Part shown: piece after piece, positions 1-6,071 of the stretch
Layout of the letters: every line of letters starts with the position of its first letter
How positions within the stretch are numbered: position 1 is the first letter of the stretch
NCBI GenBank assembly: GCA_041305085.1
Contig: JBFYMA010000012.1
Location: forward strand, 1-21,126
Length of the DNA: 21,126 nucleotides
Origin: SURF-58 sp041305085
GTDB taxonomy: Archaea > Nanobdellota > Nanobdellia > Woesearchaeales > UBA9642
Direction of reading: 5' to 3'
Made by a program: the position numbers and the translations under genes
Notes under the pieces: model-generated
Seen by the model: only the letters and a program-made list of their open reading frames with translations
Databases searched by the model: none
What the model was told of the DNA's origin: nothing

Positions 1-24
1 ATTGCGCACTAAAGTCCTGAAAGG

Positions 25-85
25 GATGCCAAAAGCTCTGCTTTTCAGCATGCGGGGTGCAGAGCAATCAAAGATTGCTGGCATC
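25..85. other. structured intergenic patch, three-way-junction fold
   Basis: Bases 25-30 (GATGCC) pair with 80-85 (GGCATC). Inside, GCTCTGC (35-41) pairs with GCAGAGC (59-65), and CAATC (65-69) pairs with GATTG (73-77) over an AAA loop. The result is an outer stem enclosing two hairpins. No coding potential was recognised in the first 190 bases. It could be a small RNA, the tail of an upstream transcript, or a degenerate palindromic element. The strand cannot be decided, and the window edge hides its left context. Confidence 0.35.
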
Positions 86-163
86 ACTCTGTGATATTCA
101 ACCCTGCACAATTTTCAATAATTTTTTACAAATCACCCTATTCTTAAGACAACGCCCAAAACT

Positions 164-172
164 CTTAAATAC
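164..172 (+). promoter_or_regulatory. TATA box for the DNA glycosylase gene
   Basis: The sequence CTTAAATAC is centred about 25 nt before the ATG at 193, which is the archaeal TATA-to-start distance for a leaderless mRNA. No Shine-Dalgarno sequence precedes either possible start. This site therefore favours the ATG at 193 over the in-frame GTG at 178, which would lie upstream of the predicted transcript start. Confidence 0.5.
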
Positions 173-192
173 AAATAGTGTTTTCCAGCTTC

Positions 193-876
193 ATGGCAAA
201 CCATGCTAAGGACTGGACTATTACAGAATCTGACAAAAAATATACCCAAATAATTCTCAAGGATGAGGCAATTGATCCGCTTGACAGGCAAAACATTCTT
301 AATGGAGCTATCTATGCTATCCTTTCAGCCAGAGAAACCTATGGCCAGCTGAAAAAGGTTCATGATGCAATAAACAGAGATAATCTCCTGGAGCAGGAAA
401 ATGTTCTTTCTAATAAGCAAAAAATTTCAAGCCTTGTAAAAATTCTTGGCTATGGAAACAGCAAAAGCAGGTACATTTTGGAATTTATAGACTGGTGGGT
501 GGCTTCAGATTTTCCAGAAAGGCTTATAAGGGATGCCCAAAACGGCCGCAGCCGGGAATTTGAGCTAAGGGATGAGCTTGTTGCAAGTGCAAAAGGCATG
601 GGCCCAAAGTGTGCATCCCTGTTTATGAGGATGTGCGGCTATGAAAATATTGTTCCAATAGATATCCATTCAATGAATTATCTTAAAAGTCAAGGTATTG
701 AATTAAACGGTGATGGAATAAGGGGAATCTCTGACAAAGAGCATAGAAGGCTTGAAGAAATCATGCAGAATATTGCAAAGCAACAGGGCATAGCTCCTGG
801 AATTTTTCAGGTGTATATATGGGTAAAGTCTTCCCGTACCTGGACACCATATAAGCAGCTTGAGCTTAACCTATAA
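193..876 (+). CDS. ogg: 8-oxoguanine DNA glycosylase/AP lyase (archaeal Ogg type, HhH-GPD)
   Basis: This is a base-excision repair enzyme that would remove 8-oxoguanine and cut the resulting abasic site. The HhH-GPD signature is clear. Counting from the in-frame GTG at 178, the helix-hairpin-helix MGPKCASLFMR (141-151) carries the catalytic Lys144, and the following VPIDIH (159-164) carries the catalytic Asp162. This matches the GxGxK...VPVD pattern of OGG1. The upstream GYGNSKSRYI (91-100) is the other typical helix-turn. Length (227 aa from the ATG at 193) fits the compact archaeal Ogg2 group; AGOG is the alternative but fits the motif less well. The ATG at 193 is chosen because a TATA box lies about 25 nt upstream, giving a leaderless mRNA. 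The gene faces the regulator at 878-1228, with one base between the two stop codons. Confidence 0.88.
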   Translation: MANHAKDWTITESDKKYTQIILKDEAIDPLDRQNILNGAIYAILSARETYGQLKKVHDAINRDNLLEQENVLSNKQKISSLVKILGYGNSKSRYILEFIDWWVASDFPERLIRDAQNGRSREFELRDELVASAKGMGPKCASLFMRMCGYENIVPIDIHSMNYLKSQGIELNGDGIRGISDKEHRRLEEIMQNIAKQQGIAPGIFQVYIWVKSSRTWTPYKQLELNL

Positions 877-877
877 G

Positions 878-1228
878 CTACCACTTCTCAAGTGCTGTTT
901 CAACATTGGCTTTCCACTTGTCTATTATTTCAAGGATTATCTGCTTTACAGCTCTTTTGCTTACAATTTTGTAGATAAATACATAGCCCCCATTGTCAAG
1001 GTTGTTCTGCTTTCTTTCCAAAACCTTCTGCTCGTAAAGCTTTTTTACTGCTCTCTGTATTGTGGTTAAATTCAGCGAGAGCTTTTTTGCGAGCTCTTCT
1101 GTGGTAAAATGCTCTTCGCTGTTCTTTACAAGGAAGTCCATGACTTTAAAGTCTGCTTTTGTTATTCCCAGGCTGCACTTTATTATTTCGTCCAGTAAAA
1201 ATACTCTGCATGCAAAGTCTATCATCAC
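878..1228 (-). CDS. winged helix-turn-helix transcriptional regulator (MarR/TrmB-like)
   Basis: This small DNA-binding protein of 116 aa has a central HTH. LTTEELAKKL-like helix text (residues 41-50) is followed by the recognition helix LNLTTIQRAVKKLYEQ (about 52-67), and a wing covers about 70-88 (ERKQ..GGYVFIYKI). A C-terminal amphipathic helix (91-115) probably dimerises. It carries two lone cysteines, Cys7 and Cys18, and no CxxC. Its start overlaps the stop of the thioredoxin gene as ATGA (1225-1228), so the two are almost certainly co-translated. That pairing suggests redox- or sulfur-responsive control, which is inference. The exact family (MarR, TrmB-like or HTH_20) cannot be settled by eye. 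Confidence 0.8.
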   Translation of the reverse strand: MMIDFACRVFLLDEIIKCSLGITKADFKVMDFLVKNSEEHFTTEELAKKLSLNLTTIQRAVKKLYEQKVLERKQNNLDNGGYVFIYKIVSKRAVKQIILEIIDKWKANVETALEKW

Positions 1229-1554
1229 ATCGCCTCCAGTATTTCATTGATTTTCTGCTTCATAACCTGTTTAGGGGCAAATCCCACGATCCTGTTAACC
1301 TCTTTTCCTTTGAGGAATACTGCAAGTGTAGGGATGCCCTGGATACCAAACTGGCTTGCAAGCATTGGCTCTTCCTCTGTCGAAAGCTTTGCAAACTTGA
1401 GTGTTCCCTCAAACTCATTGCTCAGCTCTTCAAACACAGGCGCCATCATTTTGCAGGGCCCGCACCATGATGCCCAAAAATCTATGATTACAGGCACTGA
1501 AGAGTTTTTTACTTCTTTCTCAAAATTGTTTTCATTCAAATGGATTATTGCCAT
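1225..1554 (-). CDS. trxA: thioredoxin
   Basis: This is a classical 109-aa thioredoxin, a cytoplasmic dithiol-disulfide oxidoreductase. The active site WCGPCK spans residues 30-35 (Cys31, Cys34), preceded by the conserved DFWA (25-28). The cis-proline is in GIPT (Pro75), and Gly83-Lys/Gly-type residues follow in the last strand region. The length is typical of a single-domain protein. A strong Shine-Dalgarno GAGGTGGT lies at 1558-1565, just before the ATG. The gene is first in a two-gene unit with the winged-helix regulator, overlapping it by four bases. No thioredoxin reductase lies nearby, so its electron donor is encoded elsewhere. Neither CXXC nor cis-Pro is altered. Confidence 0.95.
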   Translation of the reverse strand: MAIIHLNENNFEKEVKNSSVPVIIDFWASWCGPCKMMAPVFEELSNEFEGTLKFAKLSTEEEPMLASQFGIQGIPTLAVFLKGKEVNRIVGFAPKQVMKQKINEILEAM

Positions 1555-1557
1555 AAT

Positions 1558-1600
1558 ACCACCTCAGTATATATATTTTTTGTAAGTACTGCTATAAAAT
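1558..1600 (-). promoter_or_regulatory. promoter and Shine-Dalgarno of the thioredoxin/regulator unit
   Basis: On the minus strand, ATTTTATAG (1592-1600) is a plausible TATA box, giving a start near 1570 just ahead of the Shine-Dalgarno GAGGTGGT (1558-1565). A second AT-rich candidate, the palindrome TATTTAAATA at about 1609-1618, would give a longer leader. AGTAC(T) occurs at 1584, 1625 and 1654 and might be a regulator site; this is a guess from repetition only. Confidence 0.4.
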
Positions 1601-1771
1601 AAAGGTTGTATTTAAATAATGTGGAGTACAAGCAGTATTCATTGTTAAATGGAAGTACTCATTTGCACCAATGCCGAATGCACATAAATGATTGCTTGTT
1701 ACGAGATGATTATAATAAGTCATTATTATGCCTATATTCAAGAGCTGAGCAATGGTGTCGCTTATGATTCA

Positions 1772-1837
1772 TCAGCGCAGTAAATGCCAGCCTTCGGCTG
1801 GTTACCCCTGGCCAAAGTCCAGCAAAGGCTGCGCTGA
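1772..1837. other. stem-closed three-hairpin structure in the trx-hypC divergent spacer
   Basis: The 373-bp spacer 1555-1927 holds no gene. Within it, TCAGCGCAG (1772-1780) pairs perfectly with CTGCGCTGA (1829-1837). Inside are a perfect CCAGCC-TTC-GGCTGG hairpin (1787-1801) and a CTGG/CCAG hairpin (1808-1811 with 1819-1822). It is much richer in G+C than its surroundings. It lies upstream of both flanking promoters, so it is not a leader of either gene. It may be a small RNA gene or a palindromic mobile remnant. No target duplication was found around it. Confidence 0.4.
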
Positions 1838-1847
1838 CAATAACCTA

Positions 1848-1880
1848 ATGATGATGATAATGATGATAATGATGATAATA
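1848..1880. repeat. short tandem repeat, unit ATGATGATA
   Basis: About three perfect copies of the 9-mer ATGATGATA (1851-1877) are flanked by partial copies, ending about 20 bp before the hypC TATA box. Repeats of this sort can slip in copy number and so change promoter spacing. It contains many ATGATGA strings that resemble a box C of C/D guide RNAs, but no matching D box or guide layout is visible. Confidence 0.7.
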
Positions 1881-1897
1881 TAATCATAATCGCAAAC

Positions 1898-1905
1898 TAT
1901 AAATA
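1898..1905 (+). promoter_or_regulatory. TATA box of hypC (leaderless)
   Basis: TATAAATA is centred about 26 nt before the A of the hypC ATG (1928). There is no Shine-Dalgarno sequence in the intervening bases. Transcription should begin at or within a base or two of the ATG, so the hypC mRNA is probably leaderless. Confidence 0.65.
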
Positions 1906-1927
1906 ATAAAGAGCCCTAACCCAAATC

Positions 1928-2155
1928 ATGTGCTTGGCAGTACCTGGAAAAATCGTTGAAATAAGCGGCGACAAAGCAATAGTTGACTATGAATTGGAAA
2001 AGAGAAGCGCAACAATTATTGAGCATGAGTTCAGCGTTGGGGACTTTGTCATAGTCCAGGGCGGCTTTGTGGTTTCAAAGGTGGCTGAAAAAGAGGCTAG
2101 AAGCGCGCTTGATCTTTACAAGCAGGCTGTCAGTTCTCAGGCAAGAAACCCATAG
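1928..2155 (+). CDS. hypC: HypC/HybG-family hydrogenase maturation chaperone
   Basis: This 75-aa protein begins MCLAVPGKIVEI, the invariant HypC start in which Cys2 (exposed after Met removal) holds the Fe(CN)2CO group with HypD and delivers it to the large subunit. The second conserved block reads GDFVIVQGGF (38-47). In HypC this is normally GDYVLVHxGF, so the usual His is replaced by Gln44 (codon CAG at 2057-2059). The rest, including the SALDLY helix near the end, is typical. It stands alone on the + strand opposite the hydrogenase operon, and its last 19 bases overlap tail-to-tail with the gene ending at 2137. No hypA, B, D, E or F is in the window. Confidence 0.93.
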   Translation: MCLAVPGKIVEISGDKAIVDYELEKRSATIIEHEFSVGDFVIVQGGFVVSKVAEKEARSALDLYKQAVSSQARNP

Positions 2156-2748
2156 TTCTGAAGGCTTTGTTTTTGCTTATTGCCTAAAGGATTGATTATT
2201 GTTTGCCTGTGAACAGCGACATAATCCCCTTTTTTTACATCAAACTTGAAAGGGTTGAGAATTTCCTGCACTAATTTTACAATCTCAGATTCTCCAATTA
2301 TTTTTGAGTCTGTATTTGTTAACACATAGGGTGCAATAAGACAGTTTTTCCTGAACTCTTCAGAAGGCTCTTCTTTTAATAATCCAACATGCCTGACCCA
2401 TGTATTGTGGTGGGGAAGTGCGCGCTTGGGAAATGAAACTGTTCTTTTGTTATCGTTCTGCTCTCTCACAAAATCCTCAACAGTTTTATAATCCCAGAAG
2501 CCTTCCAAAAGAGGATTTCCCAAAATATAGGCTTCTGCAACCACAGGATTGCTTATTTCAAATCCATTATTATGGGCAATAAATTCCAGCATAACAGGGA
2601 TTACAGGGAAATGCTCATCTATCAAACTGAAATATTGTAGTATTGGCTTGTTTTTGAGTCCTGCGTTGAGAAGATGATCTTTTATCCCTGTTTTTTCATC
2701 AGAAACAGTTGTGTATGCAAACCTTGCAAGCAGCCCATTGTTGCCCAT
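2137..2748 (-). CDS. hydrogenase-operon protein of unknown function, HypC-like C-terminus (paralogue 2)
   Basis: This 203-aa protein is related to its upstream neighbour at 2784-3497. Shared blocks are AYILGNPLLEGF (73-84), LPHHN (111-115), an NC motif at Cys136 in NCLIAPYVL, and KKGDYVAVH (172-180, His180). The last two resemble the Cys and GDYVxxH blocks of HypC, 44 residues apart against about 42 in HypC. This comparison is mine and is inference. I believe the full-length family may be the one catalogued as DUF6390, but I cannot confirm that here. It is the last gene of the hydrogenase operon and also has its own leaderless-type TATA box. No signal peptide or membrane segment is seen. A maturation or assembly role is possible, not shown. 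Confidence 0.75.
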   Translation of the reverse strand: MGNNGLLARFAYTTVSDEKTGIKDHLLNAGLKNKPILQYFSLIDEHFPVIPVMLEFIAHNNGFEISNPVVAEAYILGNPLLEGFWDYKTVEDFVREQNDNKRTVSFPKRALPHHNTWVRHVGLLKEEPSEEFRKNCLIAPYVLTNTDSKIIGESEIVKLVQEILNPFKFDVKKGDYVAVHRQTIINPLGNKQKQSLQNYGFLA

Positions 2749-2770
2749 TCAAAAAATAATTTATTTGAGG

Positions 2771-2780
2771 TTTAAATATT
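2771..2780 (-). promoter_or_regulatory. internal TATA box before the last operon gene
   Basis: On the minus strand this reads as TATTTAAAC-like sequence, centred about 27 nt before the ATG at 2748. There is no Shine-Dalgarno sequence in the 35-bp gap from the previous gene. The spacing fits a leaderless transcript for the 203-aa gene, in addition to read-through from the hydrogenase operon. Confidence 0.45.
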
Positions 2781-2783
2781 TTA

Positions 2784-3497
2784 TTAATCACTATTCACAA
2801 CATCAAGAATCCTTTGGGTGTATTTTTCCAGATTGCTCAACTGTCTTTCATCAAGAATCATTGGCGCAAACCCCCAGTGCAGCGCAACCATGTCACCTTT
2901 TTTTACTCCAGCCAGCAGTGCAGGAAGATATGTTATTGTCATATTTTCCTCTTTGGCAAGGAATATTCTGCTTCCCTTCTGCTTCAGTCTTCTAGATGCA
3001 ACAACCAATCTGTCCTTCATGACTTCCAGAACTCTTCCCCAGCCAGTCCTGCAGTTGTCCATGTTTAACAGGTTTGTCTCAACGCTCTGGGTTGTCATTC
3101 CAACACCGACATAGAACACGTTGAAGTTGTGGTGCGGTACAAATCTGTTTGGCAGTTTCTGCACAAGAGAGTCTGCCCAGCTCTTTGGAAGGCCTCTGTT
3201 TACCAGCTCCATAATAACAAGCTTCATGTCATCATCTGTAAAGCTTTCCAAAAGCTCGTTTCCTATCCAATAGGCCTCTGTAACTTCTTTGTCAAAAAGT
3301 TTTTTTCCTGACTTTTTGGCGATTATTGAGAGATAAGGGTAAAGGCTTTCAAATTTTTTGAGTGTTTCAGTTACTTGCTCTTGGTTATCCTTTTTTTCTA
3401 TATACCTGAGAAATTCCTCTTTAGCTTTTTCGGGGCCGCAAAACCTTAAGATATTGGTAATATAGGAAAACCTTATTGCCAGCTCTATGCCATCCAT
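2784..3497 (-). CDS. hydrogenase-operon protein of unknown function, HypC-like C-terminus (paralogue 1)
   Basis: This 237-aa soluble protein is paralogous to the one at 2137-2748. Residues 1-60 are helical and variable. Conserved blocks are AYWIGNELLESF (75-86) and VPHHN (120-124). The C-terminal part starts with NCRTGWGRVLEV (148-159, Cys149) and ends with GVKKGDMVALHWGFAPMILD (197-216, His207) plus a LEKY helix. GDMVALHWGFA closely resembles the HypC block GDYVLVHxGFA, and CxxxxGxVxEV resembles the HypC start CLAVPGKIVEI. I infer a HypC-like barrel fused to a helical domain. It follows the transporter gene by three bases, so it is certainly in the operon. It may belong to DUF6390; its function is unknown. 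Confidence 0.78.
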   Translation of the reverse strand: MDGIELAIRFSYITNILRFCGPEKAKEEFLRYIEKKDNQEQVTETLKKFESLYPYLSIIAKKSGKKLFDKEVTEAYWIGNELLESFTDDDMKLVIMELVNRGLPKSWADSLVQKLPNRFVPHHNFNVFYVGVGMTTQSVETNLLNMDNCRTGWGRVLEVMKDRLVVASRRLKQKGSRIFLAKEENMTITYLPALLAGVKKGDMVALHWGFAPMILDERQLSNLEKYTQRILDVVNSD

Positions 3498-3500
3498 AAA

Positions 3501-4424
3501 TCAGGCTTTGGACTTGTTTGTTATAAATTTTGCGATTTTTGCTAGCCAAACAATGCTGGCAACTCCTAAAATAGTCAGGAGTATTCCCCATATTTGGATG
3601 CCTGGAACAGGGCTTCCTAAAAAAAGCGCTCCAAGAATAGTTGTTATGGGGCTTCCGACTGCAAGGATGCTTGCTGCAGTGCTCACCCTGACATGCTTCA
3701 GCCCGTTGTAGTATGTCATTACATAAAGCAATAAGAATGCGCTGGTTATCCCAATCCATAAGTATTGGGAGCCAGTCATTGCAAGTATCTGCTGGGTGTT
3801 GCCTGTGAGCGCAAGAAACACCAAAATAAATCCTGCACCAAAGAACATCCTTCCAAATGCCACGATGTTTCCTGTTGTGCTTCTGAGAATGCTTTTGGCC
3901 AGCACACTTTCTGCAGCCCAGAAAAGAGTTGCTGCAATTATCAAAAGGTGTCCTGTTGACAGTGAAAAGTCAGGAGCCAGCATCAAAAAGTTGCCTGCAA
4001 GGAGTATTCCTGCCCCAAGGATGAACCACTTGTTGAGCTTTTCCTTTAAGAACAGCAGGGCAAAAACGCTTGCATATATAAACAGAGTCTTGTGGATAAA
4101 TGCGCTGGTTGTTCCTGTTGTCAACTGCAGCCCTTTGAAAAACAGTATGAATGGTATTGAGCCTCCTATCAGGCCTATAGCTCCAAGCTGGAGCCACTGT
4201 TTTTTGCTGAGCTCCTTAAGCTTTTTGAGCTGCCCTGCTCCAAGAATTATCCCAAATAACAATATTCCGACAGCAAGGTTTTTTGAAAAAGTGAATATTG
4301 AGCTATCTATTCCTTTGACTCCAAAACTGTTCATGAATATGGATACTCCTGAAATTATTGCAGTTGCCAATACAAGCAACAGGCCTTTTTTGTTTTTACT
4401 GGTTTTTTTGAATCCTAAATCCAT
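3501..4424 (-). CDS. EamA-family (DMT superfamily) membrane transporter
   Basis: This 307-aa integral membrane protein has about ten hydrophobic segments arranged as two EamA repeats: residues about 13-145, ending in the GTTSAFIHKTLFIYASVFALL-type region, and about 155-295 with VSTAASILAVGSPITTILGAL-type text. Short basic loops such as KLKELSKKQ and LKEKLNK lie between helices. Family members export or import small metabolites, and the substrate cannot be read from sequence. The start ATG has a GGTGG Shine-Dalgarno sequence and overlaps the end of the protease gene by ten bases, so it is translated as part of the hydrogenase operon. That position is unusual and may hint at a substrate linked to the hydrogenase, such as a metal or cofactor precursor. 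This is inference only. Confidence 0.87.
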   Translation of the reverse strand: MDLGFKKTSKNKKGLLLVLATAIISGVSIFMNSFGVKGIDSSIFTFSKNLAVGILLFGIILGAGQLKKLKELSKKQWLQLGAIGLIGGSIPFILFFKGLQLTTGTTSAFIHKTLFIYASVFALLFLKEKLNKWFILGAGILLAGNFLMLAPDFSLSTGHLLIIAATLFWAAESVLAKSILRSTTGNIVAFGRMFFGAGFILVFLALTGNTQQILAMTGSQYLWIGITSAFLLLYVMTYYNGLKHVRVSTAASILAVGSPITTILGALFLGSPVPGIQIWGILLTILGVASIVWLAKIAKFITNKSKA

Positions 4425-4798
4425 GTTTCCACCTTTTTTGCGATTTCCTCTGCGTTTCCTTTTTCTGGAAGCCCTATTATTTTTATTTTTTTTGCCATAC
4501 CTGCATTCCTGAGCAGGTTCAAAAAAAATCCAACATCAAAGTCGTGCAGGCTTGTGAGCTTTCTTGTTTTTAACTGCTCAACATCTGTAATAATTACTGG
4601 ATTTTTTGCTCCTTTGACAACATCAAGTATTATTATTTCACCCTTTGCATTCATCAATTGCTCAGGGCTTGTGCAATGAACCACCTGAAATTTGTTTTCA
4701 AACTTTTTAGCAACCGCAAGTGCAAAGCTGTCCTGCTCCAGGTATTCATTACCGAACACGTAAAGTTTTCTACTACTTTTATTTTTCTTCCCAGTCAT
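4415..4798 (-). CDS. hydrogenase maturation endopeptidase (HycI/HybD family)
   Basis: This is the processing protease that trims the C-terminus of the NiFe large subunit after nickel insertion. Counting from the ATG at 4798 (127 aa), the N-terminal GNEYLEQDSFA holds Asp23 at the place of the nickel-sensing Glu16 of HybD. ILDVVKG holds Asp59 (HybD Asp62), and TSLHDFDVGFFL holds His85 (HybD His93). All three metal-contact positions are thus occupied, with Glu-to-Asp at the first. The open frame runs back to 4882, but the family begins just before GN, so the ATG at 4798 is preferred. It overlaps the alpha-subunit gene by 20 bases. Its substrate is surely that subunit, whose tail follows DPCFSCSAH. 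Confidence 0.85.
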   Translation of the reverse strand: MTGKKNKSSRKLYVFGNEYLEQDSFALAVAKKFENKFQVVHCTSPEQLMNAKGEIIILDVVKGAKNPVIITDVEQLKTRKLTSLHDFDVGFFLNLLRNAGMAKKIKIIGLPEKGNAEEIAKKVETWI

Positions 4799-6071
4799 CT
4801 TTCCAGTCAACTTCCAAAAAGTGCGCTGAGCACGAAAAGCAGGGGTCATAGTTTCTGATGAGCTTTTCAACTTCAAGCACAATTTTTTCTTTGCTCTTAT
4901 TCATAACATTCGGGACAAACTCTCTTATATCCTCCTGCATATTGTAAAGATTCTGAGCAGTTGGCGTGATTATGTTGGCGCTCACAATTTTTCCTTCTCC
5001 ATCCAGTGCGTATTCATGGAATAGTATTCCTCTGGGCGCTTCTATTGCTCCGACGCCTATTCCTGCTTTCAAAGGAATTTTGTCAGGCTTTTCAGGAGAT
5101 ATTTTTAAATTAGTGCATATCTGGATTGCGTGGTCAACTGCATGCACAAGCTCTATGGCCTGTGCAAGATTATTATAAAATGGGTTAAGGCTTGGAAGCT
5201 TTAATTCAGAGAGGTCAAGCATTTTTTTTGCATCACTACTCAAATGCTTGTAGTTATTGTTCAGCCTTGCAAGTGCTCCCACCATGTACCTGTGCCCTTG
5301 TTTTACCACAAAGTTGGCGCTGCTGTACTCTTCATGATGCTCTTTGATGAAATTCCTGTAGTTTTCAGGGGCATAATTCTCGCCAGGCCCCACAAGGCTT
5401 CCTTCCAGCACAACATACCTGTCATTGTCGTAGAGGCTGAACCATTTTGCCTGGCTCTCAAAGCCAGGATTTTTTAGCCCAATAAACAGCTTGCAGGTGT
5501 CTATTGTATCTTTTTTTATGCCTTGAAGCTCTTTTGCAAGCTCTGCAAGCTGATCTTGTGATGGATAGTGCAGCCAGCCTCCTGGCGTTGCACTTACTGG
5601 ATGAAGATCTCTTCCTCCAAATACACTGACCATTTTGTTTCCAATCTTCATCATTTTCAGCGCCTGCTTGACCTGCTTTTTGTATTTTGAAGCCATTGCT
5701 ATTGCAGACTCGTATCCAAGATAATCAGGCAGTGCAAGAAAATAAAGGTGTGTTGCATGGCTTCTGATTCTTTCTCCAAGAGTCAATAATGCCCTTAGGT
5801 CGAGAGTCTGCCTGCTTGGCTTATAGCCAAGGGCGTTTTCTATTGCAGTTATTGCTGCTACTACATGTGCAGAGCTGCATATGCCGCATATCCTGGAAGT
5901 CATTTCGTGGGCTTCAAAAAAGTGCCTTCCAACAACCAGCCCTTCAAAATATCTTGCTCCTTCTGATGCTCCAAGCTCGCACACAGTTACTTGCCCGTCC
6001 TTTATTCCGAGGTTGAGCTTTGCATGCCCTTCTATTTTTGTTATGTGGTTAAGTGTTATGTTTTTCTCCAT
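4779..6071 (-). CDS. hydA: [NiFe] hydrogenase large (alpha) subunit, group 3b type
   Basis: This is the catalytic subunit that carries the NiFe(CN)2CO centre and interconverts H2 with protons and electrons. The L1 motif RICGICSSAH spans residues 60-69 (Cys62, Cys65) and the L2 motif DPCFSCSAH spans 409-417 (Cys411, Cys414, His417), so all four nickel ligands are present. The conserved Glu in YFEGLVVGR (about 43) and a GILFHEYALDGEGK block typical of group 3 enzymes are present. After His417 come 13 residues that the co-encoded protease would remove. At 430 aa it matches Pyrococcus HydA. The ATG at 6071 is chosen for its AAGGTG Shine-Dalgarno; an ATG five codons earlier exists. It overlaps the delta gene by 23 bases. 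Neighbours define a four-subunit NAD(P)-linked cytoplasmic enzyme. Confidence 0.95.
   Translation of the reverse strand: MEKNITLNHITKIEGHAKLNLGIKDGQVTVCELGASEGARYFEGLVVGRHFFEAHEMTSRICGICSSAHVVAAITAIENALGYKPSRQTLDLRALLTLGERIRSHATHLYFLALPDYLGYESAIAMASKYKKQVKQALKMMKIGNKMVSVFGGRDLHPVSATPGGWLHYPSQDQLAELAKELQGIKKDTIDTCKLFIGLKNPGFESQAKWFSLYDNDRYVVLEGSLVGPGENYAPENYRNFIKEHHEEYSSANFVVKQGHRYMVGALARLNNNYKHLSSDAKKMLDLSELKLPSLNPFYNNLAQAIELVHAVDHAIQICTNLKISPEKPDKIPLKAGIGVGAIEAPRGILFHEYALDGEGKIVSANIITPTAQNLYNMQEDIREFVPNVMNKSKEKIVLEVEKLIRNYDPCFSCSAHFLEVDWKDDWEEK

Noticed and set aside
878..1228. Regulator as a direct SurR orthologue
   Set aside because: SurR is larger and has a CxxC redox switch; this protein has only two separated Cys. 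Only an analogy in context remains.
860..1250. Plus-strand frames opposite the regulator and thioredoxin
   Set aside because: They are hydrophobic shadow frames antisense to two clearly conserved genes and have no domain signature or start signal.
1848..1880. Box C/D guide RNA, from repeated ATGATGA
   Set aside because: The string is just the tandem repeat; no CTGA D box, C'/D' pair or terminal stem is placed correctly.
1848..1880. CRISPR array
   Set aside because: The repeats are nine bases with no spacers. No other regularly spaced repeats were found in the window.
3796..4512. Long plus-strand frame (238 codons) across the transporter
   Set aside because: It lies antisense to a convincing EamA protein and spills into the protease gene; composition (Pro/Ser/Lys without pattern) is that of a reverse complement of membrane helices.
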